In this document: positions 8,460 to 17,519 of the stretch, one piece after another | Position numbering within the stretch: the first letter of the stretch is position 1 | How the letters are laid out: every line of letters begins with the position of its first letter | DNA from: Croceivirga thetidis | GTDB taxonomy: Bacteria; Bacteroidota; Bacteroidia; Flavobacteriales; Flavobacteriaceae | Assembly (NCBI RefSeq): GCF_012272815.1 | Contig: NZ_JAAWWL010000002.1 | Location: 340,280 to 404,279 of the forward strand | Reading direction: 5' to 3' | Length of the DNA: 64,000 nt | Notes under the pieces: generated by a model | Told to the model about the DNA's origin: nothing | Database searches by the model: none | What the model saw: the letters and a program-made list of their open reading frames with translations, nothing else | Position numbers and translations under genes: made by a program

Positions 8460-10950
8460 ATTTACTTCCTCCAAATTCTTCTCCTCCTTCTCCATCATAA
8501 TCTCTTCCGCCACCACGCTCACGTTTCTTCTTCTGATTGAATCGATACGTAAAGGCTAAATTAAAACTGCGGACCCTCCATTGAAATTCACTCTCGCTAT
8601 CAAAAAATGGTGTTTGGGTAAAGGACCGTCGAATTCTACTGTTGAACACATCGCTAACATTAAAGGCCAAGGAGGCTTTATCTTTAAAGAAGTCTTTGCT
8701 AAAAGCCAAATCCAAAGAAAATATACCTTGGGTTCTGGTCTGTGCATTTTCCCGTGGTCCTCGGTAAAAGATTCGTGTCTGCCAATCGATATTTGCTGGT
8801 AGGGTTATTTTATTGTTTAATCGAATAAACCAACTTAAGTTATCAGCATCGAAGTTCTGTCCATTGAAATCACCGCGAGTGATTAAATTAAAGAGGTTAA
8901 GATTAAGATTGGCATTCCATTTTCGTGTTGGTCGATAATTTAAGTTAGCATCCAATCCATATCTATCGTTTCGTGCAAGATTTACAGGTGTTCTCCTGAT
9001 AATACTGGTCAATTCATTATTAAAAAAAGTATCCACCCCAGTATCTTCAGTTATAAATGTGATGACATCCGTTGCACGTTGAAAATAGATGGAGGTATTT
9101 ACCGTAAGTTTATCCCAACGTTTCAAATAGCCCAAATCAACTTGGTTTGAGAAAGAAGGAGTCAAGTTTGGATTCCCTTGAAATAAATTAGTAGGACTTG
9201 TTCTACTAGGAAATGGGTTCAGAAAGAAAGACCTCGGCCTTCTAATTCTCCTATTATATCCAAATTGCCAGCTTTCCGTTTCATTGATTTCATAATTTAA
9301 GTTCATTGTCGGAAACCAAGCGTCAAAATTATTTCGATTGAATTCACTGGTCTCAACCTGATTAATAATCAAACGTGTAGTTTCATACCGCAGTCCTCCC
9401 AAGAATGACATCTTGCCGAACTTGCTTCCATATTGTGTATAAAAGGCATTGATAGTTTCTTTATAATCCAAAACATTGCTTGGATTCGTCGCAAATTCAT
9501 CATCTATATTGGGAAACAGTTCTTCTTCGGTTGGTGAGATAAATTCGACATCGTAATCGGTATCCAGTTTGTTGAAATCACCCCGATATCCTATTTCGAA
9601 TTGTCCGGATTTACCAATGGGCTGTACATAATCCGTTTGAAAAAACACGCGACGTTGGTCTTCAGCTGTTCGTACAAATTCGCTGTCAAAACCGTTTTGT
9701 ACTATTAATGATTCTTCTACTTCATCACTTTCCTCATACTGAAAATCAAAGGTCAGGCGGTGGTCTGATTCTCCATTGAATTGTTTATCATAATTGATGG
9801 CATATTGAAACGTTTTATCAATTTCTGATTCTGGATCAAATCGGAATCCAGAACTGGTACTACCATCCGAATTTTCTTGAAAAAAGTTATTTGTTGATTC
9901 GCTGTTTTGGTCGGAATCTCTAAAAAATAGGGTTTGGGTGATGGATGAAGTTTCATTCACATACCATTCAACTCCAAAGTTTATATTGTATCGGTCGCTG
10001 AAACGTTCTCGCTCTGAATCTTCGGTCAATGAGTTCGTTGGGGATCCATTATCATCAAAAAAGTTTGTGGAATTAAAGGAGTTACCTGGTCTATTTCTGT
10101 AATTGTAACCAGCATTTGTAAAAATATTTATATCTCCTGTTCTGAAATTGAGGTTACCATTAATTCCATATTGCTCAGGGTAGCCAACATTTCCGGTAAG
10201 CGCGCCATTCAGTCCTTGCAGTTTACTCCTCCTCAATATAATATTAATGATTCCACCAGATCCTTCAGCGTCATAACGTGCTGATGGTGAGGTAATTACT
10301 TCGACTTTCTCAATAGATTCCGCTGGTAATTGTCGAAGGGCATCGGTGCTATTTAAACCAGTGAGTGCAGAAGGTTTCCCATTAATAAGTATTCGAACAT
10401 CATCGTTGCCCCGAAGTTGCACATTGCCCTCTACGTCAACTGAAACTGATGGTACATTATCTAATACGTCGCTAACAGTGCCACCACGTACCGTTAAATC
10501 TTGACCAACATTATATATTTTCTTATCTAGTCGCAATTCAACAGTTGTACGTTCTGCAACAACTTCAACCTCGTCTAGTTTTTCAACATCTAAAGACATT
10601 TCAATAGTTCCTAAATCGGTATTGGAACGAATGAGCTGTTGTTCTTGTCTGAAGGTTTTATAAGAAATGTATTCAACTGAGATATTGTACATTCCAGGAT
10701 TGGTCTCCACTGCAAAATTTCCATCGATATCCGTAATGCCACCAGTCACATTTTCTGGATTTCTTACACTCTGCAAGATTAAAGTGGCATATTCCAATGG
10801 CCTGCCATTATCTTTATCTATAACCTTCCCGGTTATTTTAACCGTTCTTGAGTTTGCACCTTGCGGTCTTTGGGCAAAAACGAATGTTGCTACAAAAGCA
10901 AAATAAAGAAGTGTAAAAAAGCGAACGATACTCTGTAATCTCTGATTCAT
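8458..10950 (-). CDS. TonB-dependent receptor-like outer-membrane beta-barrel protein
   Basis: About 830 residues. The start chosen gives MNQRLQSIVRFFTLLYFAF...VFAQ, a Sec signal peptide. Then come a CarboxypepD_reg-like domain (about 35-120; TVKITGKVIDKDNGRPLEYATL), a plug domain (about 130-230; VSDVLDNVPSVSVDVEGNVQLRGND, ILINGKPSAL), and a 22-strand-like OMP_b-brl_3 barrel ending in FNLAFTYRFNQ. The tail after the last strand is polar and Gly/Glu-rich (KKRERGGGRDYDGEGG). Such proteins import large ligands across the outer membrane using TonB. No SusD gene lies next to it, so it is not a classic SusCD pair; the ligand is unknown. Expressed alone. Confidence 0.85.
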   Translation of the reverse strand: MNQRLQSIVRFFTLLYFAFVATFVFAQRPQGANSRTVKITGKVIDKDNGRPLEYATLILQSVRNPENVTGGITDIDGNFAVETNPGMYNISVEYISYKTFRQEQQLIRSNTDLGTIEMSLDVEKLDEVEVVAERTTVELRLDKKIYNVGQDLTVRGGTVSDVLDNVPSVSVDVEGNVQLRGNDDVRILINGKPSALTGLNSTDALRQLPAESIEKVEVITSPSARYDAEGSGGIINIILRRSKLQGLNGALTGNVGYPEQYGINGNLNFRTGDINIFTNAGYNYRNRPGNSFNSTNFFDDNGSPTNSLTEDSERERFSDRYNINFGVEWYVNETSSITQTLFFRDSDQNSESTNNFFQENSDGSTSSGFRFDPESEIDKTFQYAINYDKQFNGESDHRLTFDFQYEESDEVEESLIVQNGFDSEFVRTAEDQRRVFFQTDYVQPIGKSGQFEIGYRGDFNKLDTDYDVEFISPTEEELFPNIDDEFATNPSNVLDYKETINAFYTQYGSKFGKMSFLGGLRYETTRLIINQVETSEFNRNNFDAWFPTMNLNYEINETESWQFGYNRRIRRPRSFFLNPFPSRTSPTNLFQGNPNLTPSFSNQVDLGYLKRWDKLTVNTSIYFQRATDVITFITEDTGVDTFFNNELTSIIRRTPVNLARNDRYGLDANLNYRPTRKWNANLNLNLFNLITRGDFNGQNFDADNLSWFIRLNNKITLPANIDWQTRIFYRGPRENAQTRTQGIFSLDLAFSKDFFKDKASLAFNVSDVFNSRIRRSFTQTPFFDSESEFQWRVRSFNLAFTYRFNQKKKRERGGGRDYDGEGGEEFGGSK

Positions 10951-11082
10951 GATTACAAAGTTCAACCAGATGTACGTTAATTAAATTCTAAAAACCCTGA
11001 ACGGCACAGATTAGAGTTTGTCCGACAACATTTAGCTGATAAAACTTTTTTGTAGAAAGTAGATTTATAAAATCGGTTGAAC

Positions 11083-11574
11083 TTAACCTTCGGTTTCCTC
11101 CTTTTTCTTACGCTTTCGTTTTGATTTTTTAGACTCGCGCTCAGCCTTGGAAGGATTCTCTACCAATTTTAAATAGGCTTCGTATTTTTCAGGTGGAAGA
11201 CCTGCTTCCAACTCTTCATTTTGCAATTTCCCCAACTTTTCAAATTCTTCCTTCATTTTCTGAGGTTCAAGTTGTAAAATCTGGAGCTCCATTCGTTTTT
11301 GAACATATTTGACCAAAGTAGTGCGCATGACTGCCTCCTCAAAAGGACCTAACTCTAAAGTTTCAACCAATCTTGGCATTTGTGTATCTACATATTCCTC
11401 TGCGGTCAATGGTTCTGGTTCCTTTTGGGGTGTCTGGGTTTGAGGTATTGCAGTTCGCCCTCTACCAAAGCGGTTCATATTAGGATTACCGTAAGGATTG
11501 CCAAATTGAGCTAGACATTCCGTCGTTAAAAAAAGCACTATAAATAAAGGCAGTATGTGTATAATATTTTTCAT
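11083..11574 (-). CDS. Secreted hypothetical protein with basic tail
   Basis: 163 residues: Sec signal peptide (MKNIIHILPLFIVLFLTTECLAQ), a Gly/Asn/Pro-rich linker (FGNPYGNPNMNRFGRG), then a mostly helical, acidic domain from about residue 55 to 140 and a very basic end (ESKKSKRKRKKKEE). The helical part with PRLVETLELGPFEEAVMRTTLVKY resembles periplasmic sensor-like helical proteins of Bacteroidota but I cannot name a family. It lies between prfB and the receptor gene on the same strand, about 130 bases before the receptor start. Confidence 0.7.
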   Translation of the reverse strand: MKNIIHILPLFIVLFLTTECLAQFGNPYGNPNMNRFGRGRTAIPQTQTPQKEPEPLTAEEYVDTQMPRLVETLELGPFEEAVMRTTLVKYVQKRMELQILQLEPQKMKEEFEKLGKLQNEELEAGLPPEKYEAYLKLVENPSKAERESKKSKRKRKKKEETEG

Positions 11575-11592
11575 AGGTATTCACTTTAACTT

Positions 11593-11624
11593 CAACGATA
11601 GCAGACCATTGGATTCTCTCAAAA
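11593..11624 (-). promoter_or_regulatory. Possible promoter for the secreted hypothetical gene
   Basis: On the minus strand TTTTG is followed after 19 bases by TATCGTTG, one mismatch from TAnnTTTG, and the ATG comes 18 bases later. Confidence 0.35.
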
Positions 11625-11676
11625 CCTAAAATCTGGTTGCCCAAAGATACTATTGGTAATCAGAAACTGTACCAAT

Positions 11677-12772
11677 CTATTCCTCTTTTTGACCCATCAT
11701 CATCAAGAAGGACTTCAAAAATGCATTAATATCTCCATCCATTACGGCATCAACATTACCAGTTTCTTGACCAGTACGGACGTCTTTTACCAATTTGTAT
11801 GGGTGCATCACATAGTTACGAATCTGTGAACCCCATTCTATTTTCATCTTTGAAGCTTCAATTTCAGCCCTAGCCTCTTGTTTTTTGCGCAACTCAATTT
11901 CGTATAACTGAGATTTTAGCATTTTCATAGCCGTTGCACGATTATCGTGTTGCGAACGAGAATCAGAACAAGAAATTTGTATGCCTGTTGGCTTGTGTAC
12001 AAGTTGTACTTTGGTTTCAACCTTGTTCACATTTTGACCTCCTGCACCACTTGAACGAGCTGTAGTTATCTCAATATCTGATGGATTTACTTCAATTTCA
12101 ATTGAATCATCGACCAAAGGGTAAACATATACCGACGCGAATGAGGTATGTCTTTTGGCATTACTATCAAAAGGCGAAATACGAACTAATCTATGAACAC
12201 CATTTTCACCTTTTAACCAGCCGAAAGCATAATCTCCATCAATTTCTAAAGTAACTGTTTTGATACCGGCAACATCACCTTCTTGGTAATTGAGTTCTTT
12301 GACCTTATACCCGTTCTTTTCACTCCACATCAAATACATACGCATGAGCATAGAAGCCCAATCACAACTTTCAGTTCCACCTGCACCTGCGGTAATTTGG
12401 AGTACTGCTGTAAGTTCATCACCCTCATCTGAGAGCATATTTTTAAACTCTAAAGTCTCAATTAAATCTTTTGCTTTTTCGTGTTTTTGAGCGAGTTCAG
12501 TTTCTTCAACTTCGCCCATTTCGAAAAACTCGAGTAATACTTCCAAGTCACCGATAAGTGTTTTTGCTTCATCAAAGTCTTTGACCCACTTTTGTTTTGC
12601 CTTTAAAGATTTCATGTGGGCCTGAGCGGCTATTGGGTCATCCCAAAATCCTGGAACAAGTGTTTTCTCCTCTTCGTTCTCTATTTCAATGAGTTTGGCA
12701 TCAATGTCAAAGATACCTCCTTAACGCACCAAGGCGTTCTAATAGACCTTTATGTTGATCTGTGGTAACCAT
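11677..12772 (-). CDS. prfB: Peptide chain release factor 2, expressed by +1 frameshift
   Basis: RF2 releases polypeptides at UGA and UAA. The gene is in two frames. The first frame starts at the ATG ending at 12772 and reads [21 protein letters not shown] followed by a UGA stop; the second, entered by a +1 shift at CTT-TGA-C, continues [13 protein letters not shown] and runs to 11677. The downstream part has the GGQ loop ([16 protein letters not shown]), the codon-reading region and normal length (about 365 residues in total). The internal ATG at 12615 is not the real start. The shift makes RF2 control its own level: low RF2 stalls at UGA and favours the shift. It is divergent from the metalloprotease gene. 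Confidence 0.93.
12707..12722 (-). promoter_or_regulatory. prfB programmed +1 frameshift site
   Basis: On the minus strand AAGGAGG-TAT-CTT-TGA-C: a strong internal Shine-Dalgarno sequence three bases before the slippery CTT, then the in-frame UGA followed by C. This is the classic RF2 recoding signal. Confidence 0.93.
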
Positions 12773-12856
12773 TTCTAAAATTTCGGGCTAAAATAAGATT
12801 TCAAGGTGGTAGCGCAATCAAATTTCTCTATTTTTAGGCATCAAACACCAATCCGA

Positions 12857-15244
12857 ATGAGAGCACTCTTACCACTAATTTTAGGATTTTTAGCAATTAC
12901 AGCTATTCACGCACAGTCTTTCGAAAAGACCAAGGGACTTGAAAAATTTGATGGTTATTTTGACTTCTATTACGATGTTGGTAACGATAAGATTTTCCTT
13001 CAAGTTGACAAGTTGGAAGATGAGTTTCTTTATGTCTATTCTTTGAGCAGTGGAGTTGGAAGTAATGATATTGGCCTTGATCGAGGGCAGTTGGGCAATG
13101 AACAAGTCGTCTTTTTTAAAAAAGCGGGCAACAAACTGATGCTCATTCAACCTAATTTAAAATTTCGGGCAATCACTAGTAATACGTTGGAAAGGCAATC
13201 TGTAGAACAGGCCTTTGCAAAGTCGGTTCTGCATGGATTCAAAATTGAGGAAGAATCGAATGGAAGTTATCTTATCGATTTTACGGAATTTTTAATGCGT
13301 GATGCCCATGGGGTTTCAGCAAGATTAAAAAGCCGAAAACAGGGCAGTTATTCTTTGGACAAATCAAAAAGCGCTGTTTCACTTGATCGAACAAAGGCTT
13401 TTCCTAAAAATGTAGAATTTGATATGATGCTGACATTTAAGGGAAATCCAGATGGTGCCTTTATAAGATCGGTAGTACCTACCCCTAGCTTAGTAACTGT
13501 ATCGCAACACCATTCCTTGATAGAATTACCAGATGATAATTTTGAAAAAAGACTGTATGACCCAAGATCAGGTAGTTATCCGTTCTCTTATTATGATTAT
13601 TCCACTCCGGTACAAGAATCAATTTTAAAGCGTTTTATTCCACGTCATCGTTTAAAAAAGAAGAACCCCGAAGCTGAAGTTAGTGAGGCCGTTGAGCCAA
13701 TTGTCTATTATTTGGATAATGGTACTCCAGAGCCCGTGCGCTCTGCTCTTTTGGAAGGTGGTCGTTGGTGGAATCAAGCATTTGAAGCCATTGGTTACAA
13801 AGATGCCTATCAAGTTAAAATATTACCAGATGACGCGGACCCTATGGATGTGCGATATAATGTAATTCAGTGGGTACACCGTTCAACCCGTGGTTGGAGT
13901 TACGGAGCTAGCGTTCGCGATCCAAGAACTGGTGAGATAATTAAAGGCCATGTAAGCTTGGGAAGCTTACGTATACGGCAAGATTTTTTAATTGCTCAGG
14001 CCTTATTGAAGGAACCTTTTAGGGGCAATGATGAGAATTATAAACCCATGTTGGATATGGCTATTGCTAGAATCAGACAATTATCGGCACATGAAATTGG
14101 TCATACCCTTGGATTCGCACATAACTTTGCGGCCAGCACCAACAACCGTGCTTCGGTAATGGATTACCCGCACCCGCAGTTCGAAGTAAGAGGAAGCAAA
14201 ATAGAATTTCCGGATGCCTATGATACTGGTATTGGTGAATGGGATAAAGTAACAGTGGCCTATGCGTATTCTGATTTTCCAAAAGGAACGGACGAAAAAA
14301 GGGCTTTAAACGATATATTGGAAAAGGCCCAAAAAGATGGGTTACGATACTTATCAGACCAAGATGCAAGACCAATGGGTAGTGCGAGTCCAATAGCCCA
14401 TTTATGGGATAATGGTAAGAATGCCACCAATGAACTGGAAGATGTTTTGCGTGTTCGGGAAGTAGCCATGCAAAACTTTAGTACTGATAACATAAAAACC
14501 GGTGAAGCCTATTCCGTATTGGAAGATGTTTTTGTTCCCGTTTACTTTTTTCACCGATACCAAACTGAGGCTACTGCAAAAATTATTGGTGGGGAGGATT
14601 ACAATTATCAAGTGAAAGGAGATGGACAGGCAGGAAAGCAAGTGGTACCAAGGGCCCAACAACAAGAAGCGTTAAAAATGCTTTTAAAGACGTTGAGTCC
14701 AGATGTGTTGGCGATACCAGAACGACAATTGGAACTTTTTCCGCCTCGAGCAATAGGTTTTCCGAGGTCTCGGGAGTCTTTTAAGGGTAAGACTGGTGTT
14801 TCCTTTGACCCCTTAGGTGTGGCTGAAACAGCAGCTTCTGTAACACTCTCCCTTTTATTGAATCCAGAACGTGTAAATCGTTTGGTCATTCAAAAAGGAT
14901 TTGACAACAGGCAGGTTGGGTTTGGTGATTTGCTAAATGAACTATTGACCAATACAATAAATGCAAACCAACAAACCGGTTACAAGAACGAAATTCAACA
15001 GGTCGTGAATTGGCAAGTACTTCAACATTTAATGCATCTTGCCGATTCTGATAAGGTATATCCACAAGTTAAAAATCAAGTGCTCAAATCACTCCAACAA
15101 ATATTGAAACAATCAACTGGCAAGAATTATTTGTATACAGTAGAGCTAACTAAGTATTTTGAAAACCCCGCCAACTATAAGTTGAAGACCAAGGCACCAA
15201 AAATTCCTGATGGTTCTCCCATAGGAATGGATTGCATGAACTAA
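12857..15244 (+). CDS. Secreted zinc metalloprotease (DUF5117/DUF4953 type)
   Basis: About 795 residues. The ATG at 12857 opens a signal peptide (MRALLPLILGFLAITAIHAQ); an upstream GTG would only add polar residues. The N-terminal half is the beta-rich DUF5118/DUF5117 region seen in Bacteroidota metalloproteases. The catalytic site HEIGHTLGFAH lies at about 412-422 with His412, Glu413, His416 and third ligand His422, a metzincin-style HExxHxxxxxH; a Met-turn-like SVMDYPHP follows about 16 residues later. The rest is the long DUF4953-type C-terminal region. It would act in the periplasm or outside; substrate unknown. It lies 10 bases before the EF-Tu-like gene on the same strand. Confidence 0.85.
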   Translation: MRALLPLILGFLAITAIHAQSFEKTKGLEKFDGYFDFYYDVGNDKIFLQVDKLEDEFLYVYSLSSGVGSNDIGLDRGQLGNEQVVFFKKAGNKLMLIQPNLKFRAITSNTLERQSVEQAFAKSVLHGFKIEEESNGSYLIDFTEFLMRDAHGVSARLKSRKQGSYSLDKSKSAVSLDRTKAFPKNVEFDMMLTFKGNPDGAFIRSVVPTPSLVTVSQHHSLIELPDDNFEKRLYDPRSGSYPFSYYDYSTPVQESILKRFIPRHRLKKKNPEAEVSEAVEPIVYYLDNGTPEPVRSALLEGGRWWNQAFEAIGYKDAYQVKILPDDADPMDVRYNVIQWVHRSTRGWSYGASVRDPRTGEIIKGHVSLGSLRIRQDFLIAQALLKEPFRGNDENYKPMLDMAIARIRQLSAHEIGHTLGFAHNFAASTNNRASVMDYPHPQFEVRGSKIEFPDAYDTGIGEWDKVTVAYAYSDFPKGTDEKRALNDILEKAQKDGLRYLSDQDARPMGSASPIAHLWDNGKNATNELEDVLRVREVAMQNFSTDNIKTGEAYSVLEDVFVPVYFFHRYQTEATAKIIGGEDYNYQVKGDGQAGKQVVPRAQQQEALKMLLKTLSPDVLAIPERQLELFPPRAIGFPRSRESFKGKTGVSFDPLGVAETAASVTLSLLLNPERVNRLVIQKGFDNRQVGFGDLLNELLTNTINANQQTGYKNEIQQVVNWQVLQHLMHLADSDKVYPQVKNQVLKSLQQILKQSTGKNYLYTVELTKYFENPANYKLKTKAPKIPDGSPIGMDCMN

Positions 15245-15254
15245 GAGCTCCTTT

Positions 15255-15578
15255 ATGATTGATTTTGAAAAATTTAGGAACTGGCATTTTGTTGCTACTA
15301 TACGATACAGAACTCCTAATGAAGGAGGAAGGAAGACACCATGCGAATTGGGATACAATCCAGATTTAAAATTTCCATTTACCGATAGAATGTTTATGGC
15401 ACGTCAAATTTGGGAAGGTATCGATAAGGTTTTTCCCGGGGACACGGTTAATGCTAAAATTTTAACTGCATCACCTAATCTTTTAAAAAATAGACTTTCA
15501 ATAGGATTGAATTTTACTCTCAATGAAGGACCAGTTATCGTCGCTGATGGCATTATTACTAAACTTGGTGAAATTTAA
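15255..15578 (+). CDS. Stand-alone protein resembling EF-Tu domain III
   Basis: 107 residues with no signal peptide or membrane segment. The order of motifs follows the last domain of elongation factor Tu: an opening strand, NEGGRKTP (22-29; EF-Tu EEGGRHTP), GYNPDLKF (33-40; EF-Tu GYRPQFYF), VFPGDTV (59-65; EF-Tu VMPGDNV) and a closing LSIGLNFTLNEG/VIVADGIITKL (EF-Tu GLRFAIREGG/VGAGVVAKVL). It has no GTPase domain or domain II, and its first residues leave no room for one. The gene lies 10 bases after the metalloprotease and 2 bases before threonine aldolase, so it is likely co-transcribed. Function unknown; it might bind RNA or a protein partner of EF-Tu. Confidence 0.7.
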   Translation: MIDFEKFRNWHFVATIRYRTPNEGGRKTPCELGYNPDLKFPFTDRMFMARQIWEGIDKVFPGDTVNAKILTASPNLLKNRLSIGLNFTLNEGPVIVADGIITKLGEI

Positions 15579-15580
15579 AT

Positions 15581-16606
15581 ATGGAAATCAATTTAATTAG
15601 TGATACGGTAACAAAGCCCACTCCACCAATGCTAAAAGCAATGATGGAGGCAGAAGTAGGGGATGATGTTTTTAAAAATGACCCTACCGTAAATGCTCTT
15701 GAGTCGAAAGTTGCAGAAATGTTCGGTATGGAAGCAGCACTGTTCTTCCCAAGTGGGAGTATGGTTAATCAAACGGCTATTAAGTTACATACCAACCCTG
15801 GGGAGCAGCTAATTTGTGATAAATATGCCCATGTCTTCAATTATGAAGGTGGTGGAGCAAGTTTCAACAGTGGTGTTTCGTGCAGGCTAGTGGATGGTCA
15901 TCGTGGAATGATGACAGCAGAACAGGTAGAAGCGGCTATTAATCCTCCTGATTTCTATCATAGTCCGCTTACAAGCCTAGTTTGTATAGAAAATACAACC
16001 AATAAAGGAGGAGGAGCTTGTTGGGATTTTGAGGAACTTAAAAAAATAAGAAAAGTTTGTGAGGAACAAAATCTTGCTTTTCATTTAGATGGTGCAAGGT
16101 TATGGAATGCAATGGTAAAAAAAGGGGAATCTCCAAAACAATATGGAGCCCTATTTGATACAATCAGTGTTTGTTTAAGCAAAGGATTAGGATGTCCCGT
16201 TGGTTCAGTTTTGGTTGGGACGGAAAAACATATTCATGATGCCATTAGAATTCGAAAAATTTTAGGGGGTGGTATGCGACAAGCAGGGTTTTTGGCTGCA
16301 GCAGGAATTTATGCTTTAGAAAACCATATCGACAGATTAGCAGATGATCATCAAAAAGCCATTGAAATAGGTGACGTTCTTTCGACTTTGAACTTCATCA
16401 AAAAAGTGGAGCCTATCGAGACCAATATTATCATTTTTGAATTGGATGAAACAAAAATGACAAGCCAGGCTTTTTTAAATACTTTGAAAGAGCATCAAAT
16501 TTCTATAATTGGTATGGGTCAAGGAAAACTTCGAATTGTAACCCATCTTGACTATTCTGATGATATGCACAAAAATTTTCTAGAAGTATTGAGAATATTG
16601 GGTTAG
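15581..16606 (+). CDS. Low-specificity L-threonine aldolase
   Basis: PLP enzyme of 341 residues (fold type I) that splits L-threonine or allo-threonine into glycine and acetaldehyde. Visible hallmarks: the N-terminal NLISDTVTKPTPPML, GDDVFKNDPTVNALE, the pyridine-contact HLDGARLWNA and the PLP lysine in SVCLSKGLGCPVGS. Length is normal for the GLY1/LtaE family. It starts 2 bases after the EF-Tu domain III-like gene and ends 5 bases before the convergent thioredoxin gene, so transcripts from the two strands must overlap or stop within coding sequence. Confidence 0.88.
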   Translation: MEINLISDTVTKPTPPMLKAMMEAEVGDDVFKNDPTVNALESKVAEMFGMEAALFFPSGSMVNQTAIKLHTNPGEQLICDKYAHVFNYEGGGASFNSGVSCRLVDGHRGMMTAEQVEAAINPPDFYHSPLTSLVCIENTTNKGGGACWDFEELKKIRKVCEEQNLAFHLDGARLWNAMVKKGESPKQYGALFDTISVCLSKGLGCPVGSVLVGTEKHIHDAIRIRKILGGGMRQAGFLAAAGIYALENHIDRLADDHQKAIEIGDVLSTLNFIKKVEPIETNIIIFELDETKMTSQAFLNTLKEHQISIIGMGQGKLRIVTHLDYSDDMHKNFLEVLRILG

Positions 16607-16611
16607 GAAAA

Positions 16612-17067
16612 TTACTTATTCTTCTCCAAAAAATCGAGGTGGTATTGAACATGTCCATTCATACTGTAACCAGAATAATCATCAATTATTTCACCCTTAG
16701 GATTGACAACGACCAATAAAGGAAAAACCTTTCTTTTGTTCAGCTCTCCCATCAAAGCCTTGTTCTTTTCATATTGTTCCGCAGTAATCAAGTCTTGATT
16801 GCGCGGAATATCGACATAAACAAGATTGTATGCTTTAGATAATGACTTGAATTCACTGGTGCTGAACAAATCTTGCTTTAATTTTTTACAAGGGGCACAC
16901 CAGTCGCTTCCAGTAAAATAGACTAAAACATTCTTTTGATTTGATTGTGATTCTTCCAAGGCAACGCTATAATCAACGTTCCAACTAACATCTTCAATTA
17001 TTACACTACTTGGATTTAAAAAAGTTAAGAGACCAAGGGAAACCAAGAGAAAAAAGTACTTCGTCAT
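16612..17067 (-). CDS. Secreted thioredoxin-family protein (copy 1)
   Basis: 151 residues: an N-terminal hydrophobic segment (about 1-20) acting as a signal or anchor, then a thioredoxin_7-like domain with redox motif WCAPC in TGSDWCAPCKKLKQDLF and the cis-Pro in VFPLLVV. The end YSGYSMNGHVQYHLDFLEKN is shared almost word for word with the protein at 18668, so the two are paralogues. It likely reduces or exchanges disulfides in the periplasm. It is convergent with threonine aldolase. Confidence 0.8.
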   Translation of the reverse strand: MTKYFFLLVSLGLLTFLNPSSVIIEDVSWNVDYSVALEESQSNQKNVLVYFTGSDWCAPCKKLKQDLFSTSEFKSLSKAYNLVYVDIPRNQDLITAEQYEKNKALMGELNKRKVFPLLVVVNPKGEIIDDYSGYSMNGHVQYHLDFLEKNK

Positions 17068-17140
17068 GTTTAAAGATTTGGTTTATAAATAACGCAGAAC
17101 CTTTTGGTATTATTGGGCAAACTAAGTTGTATTCTTGGTC

Positions 17141-17434
17141 TTATGGCATTTGTATGCCCATCTGTAGGTTTTTAATACCATTCTCCATTCCGGCTTCAGA
17201 GGAATAAAGTTCACTTTGACCTATGAGCACACCGTCGGTAGTTTTTAGGTTTATCATGAATTTTCCGTTGGTATTGGTTTTCCGTTCGAAAACCACATCT
17301 TTTTTCAATTTTAACAACGATGCTTTGGCTTCCTTTTCACTAGAAAATGGCTTGCTTTCAAAGAGTAAATTTCCCGTAGTTGAACTAATAGTAACGCTAT
17401 ATCTTCCTTCCTGATTATGAACTACTTCTACCAT
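17141..17434 (-). CDS. DUF1508 (YegP-type) protein, two repeats
   Basis: 97 residues made of two similar units: about 10-45 (YSVTISSTTGNLLFESKPFSS then EAKASLLKLKK) and about 57-93 (FMINLKTTDGVLIGQSELYSS then MENGIKNLQ). Each is the beta-beta-beta-alpha unit of DUF1508, which normally contains a phenylalanine/tyrosine strand, a DG or TG turn, an S-E-x-Y/F and a helix with GI. E. coli YegP also has two copies. Cytoplasmic; the function of the family is unknown. It is divergent from the OmpA gene, 85 bases away. Confidence 0.75.
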   Translation of the reverse strand: MVEVVHNQEGRYSVTISSTTGNLLFESKPFSSEKEAKASLLKLKKDVVFERKTNTNGKFMINLKTTDGVLIGQSELYSSEAGMENGIKNLQMGIQMP

Positions 17435-17519
17435 AATTTTTTTAAAAATTTAACAAAATGTGACCTTTTCCAGATTCTTGTTTCCAATTATACGAGTCTA
17501 AATAAACCATTAATATATT

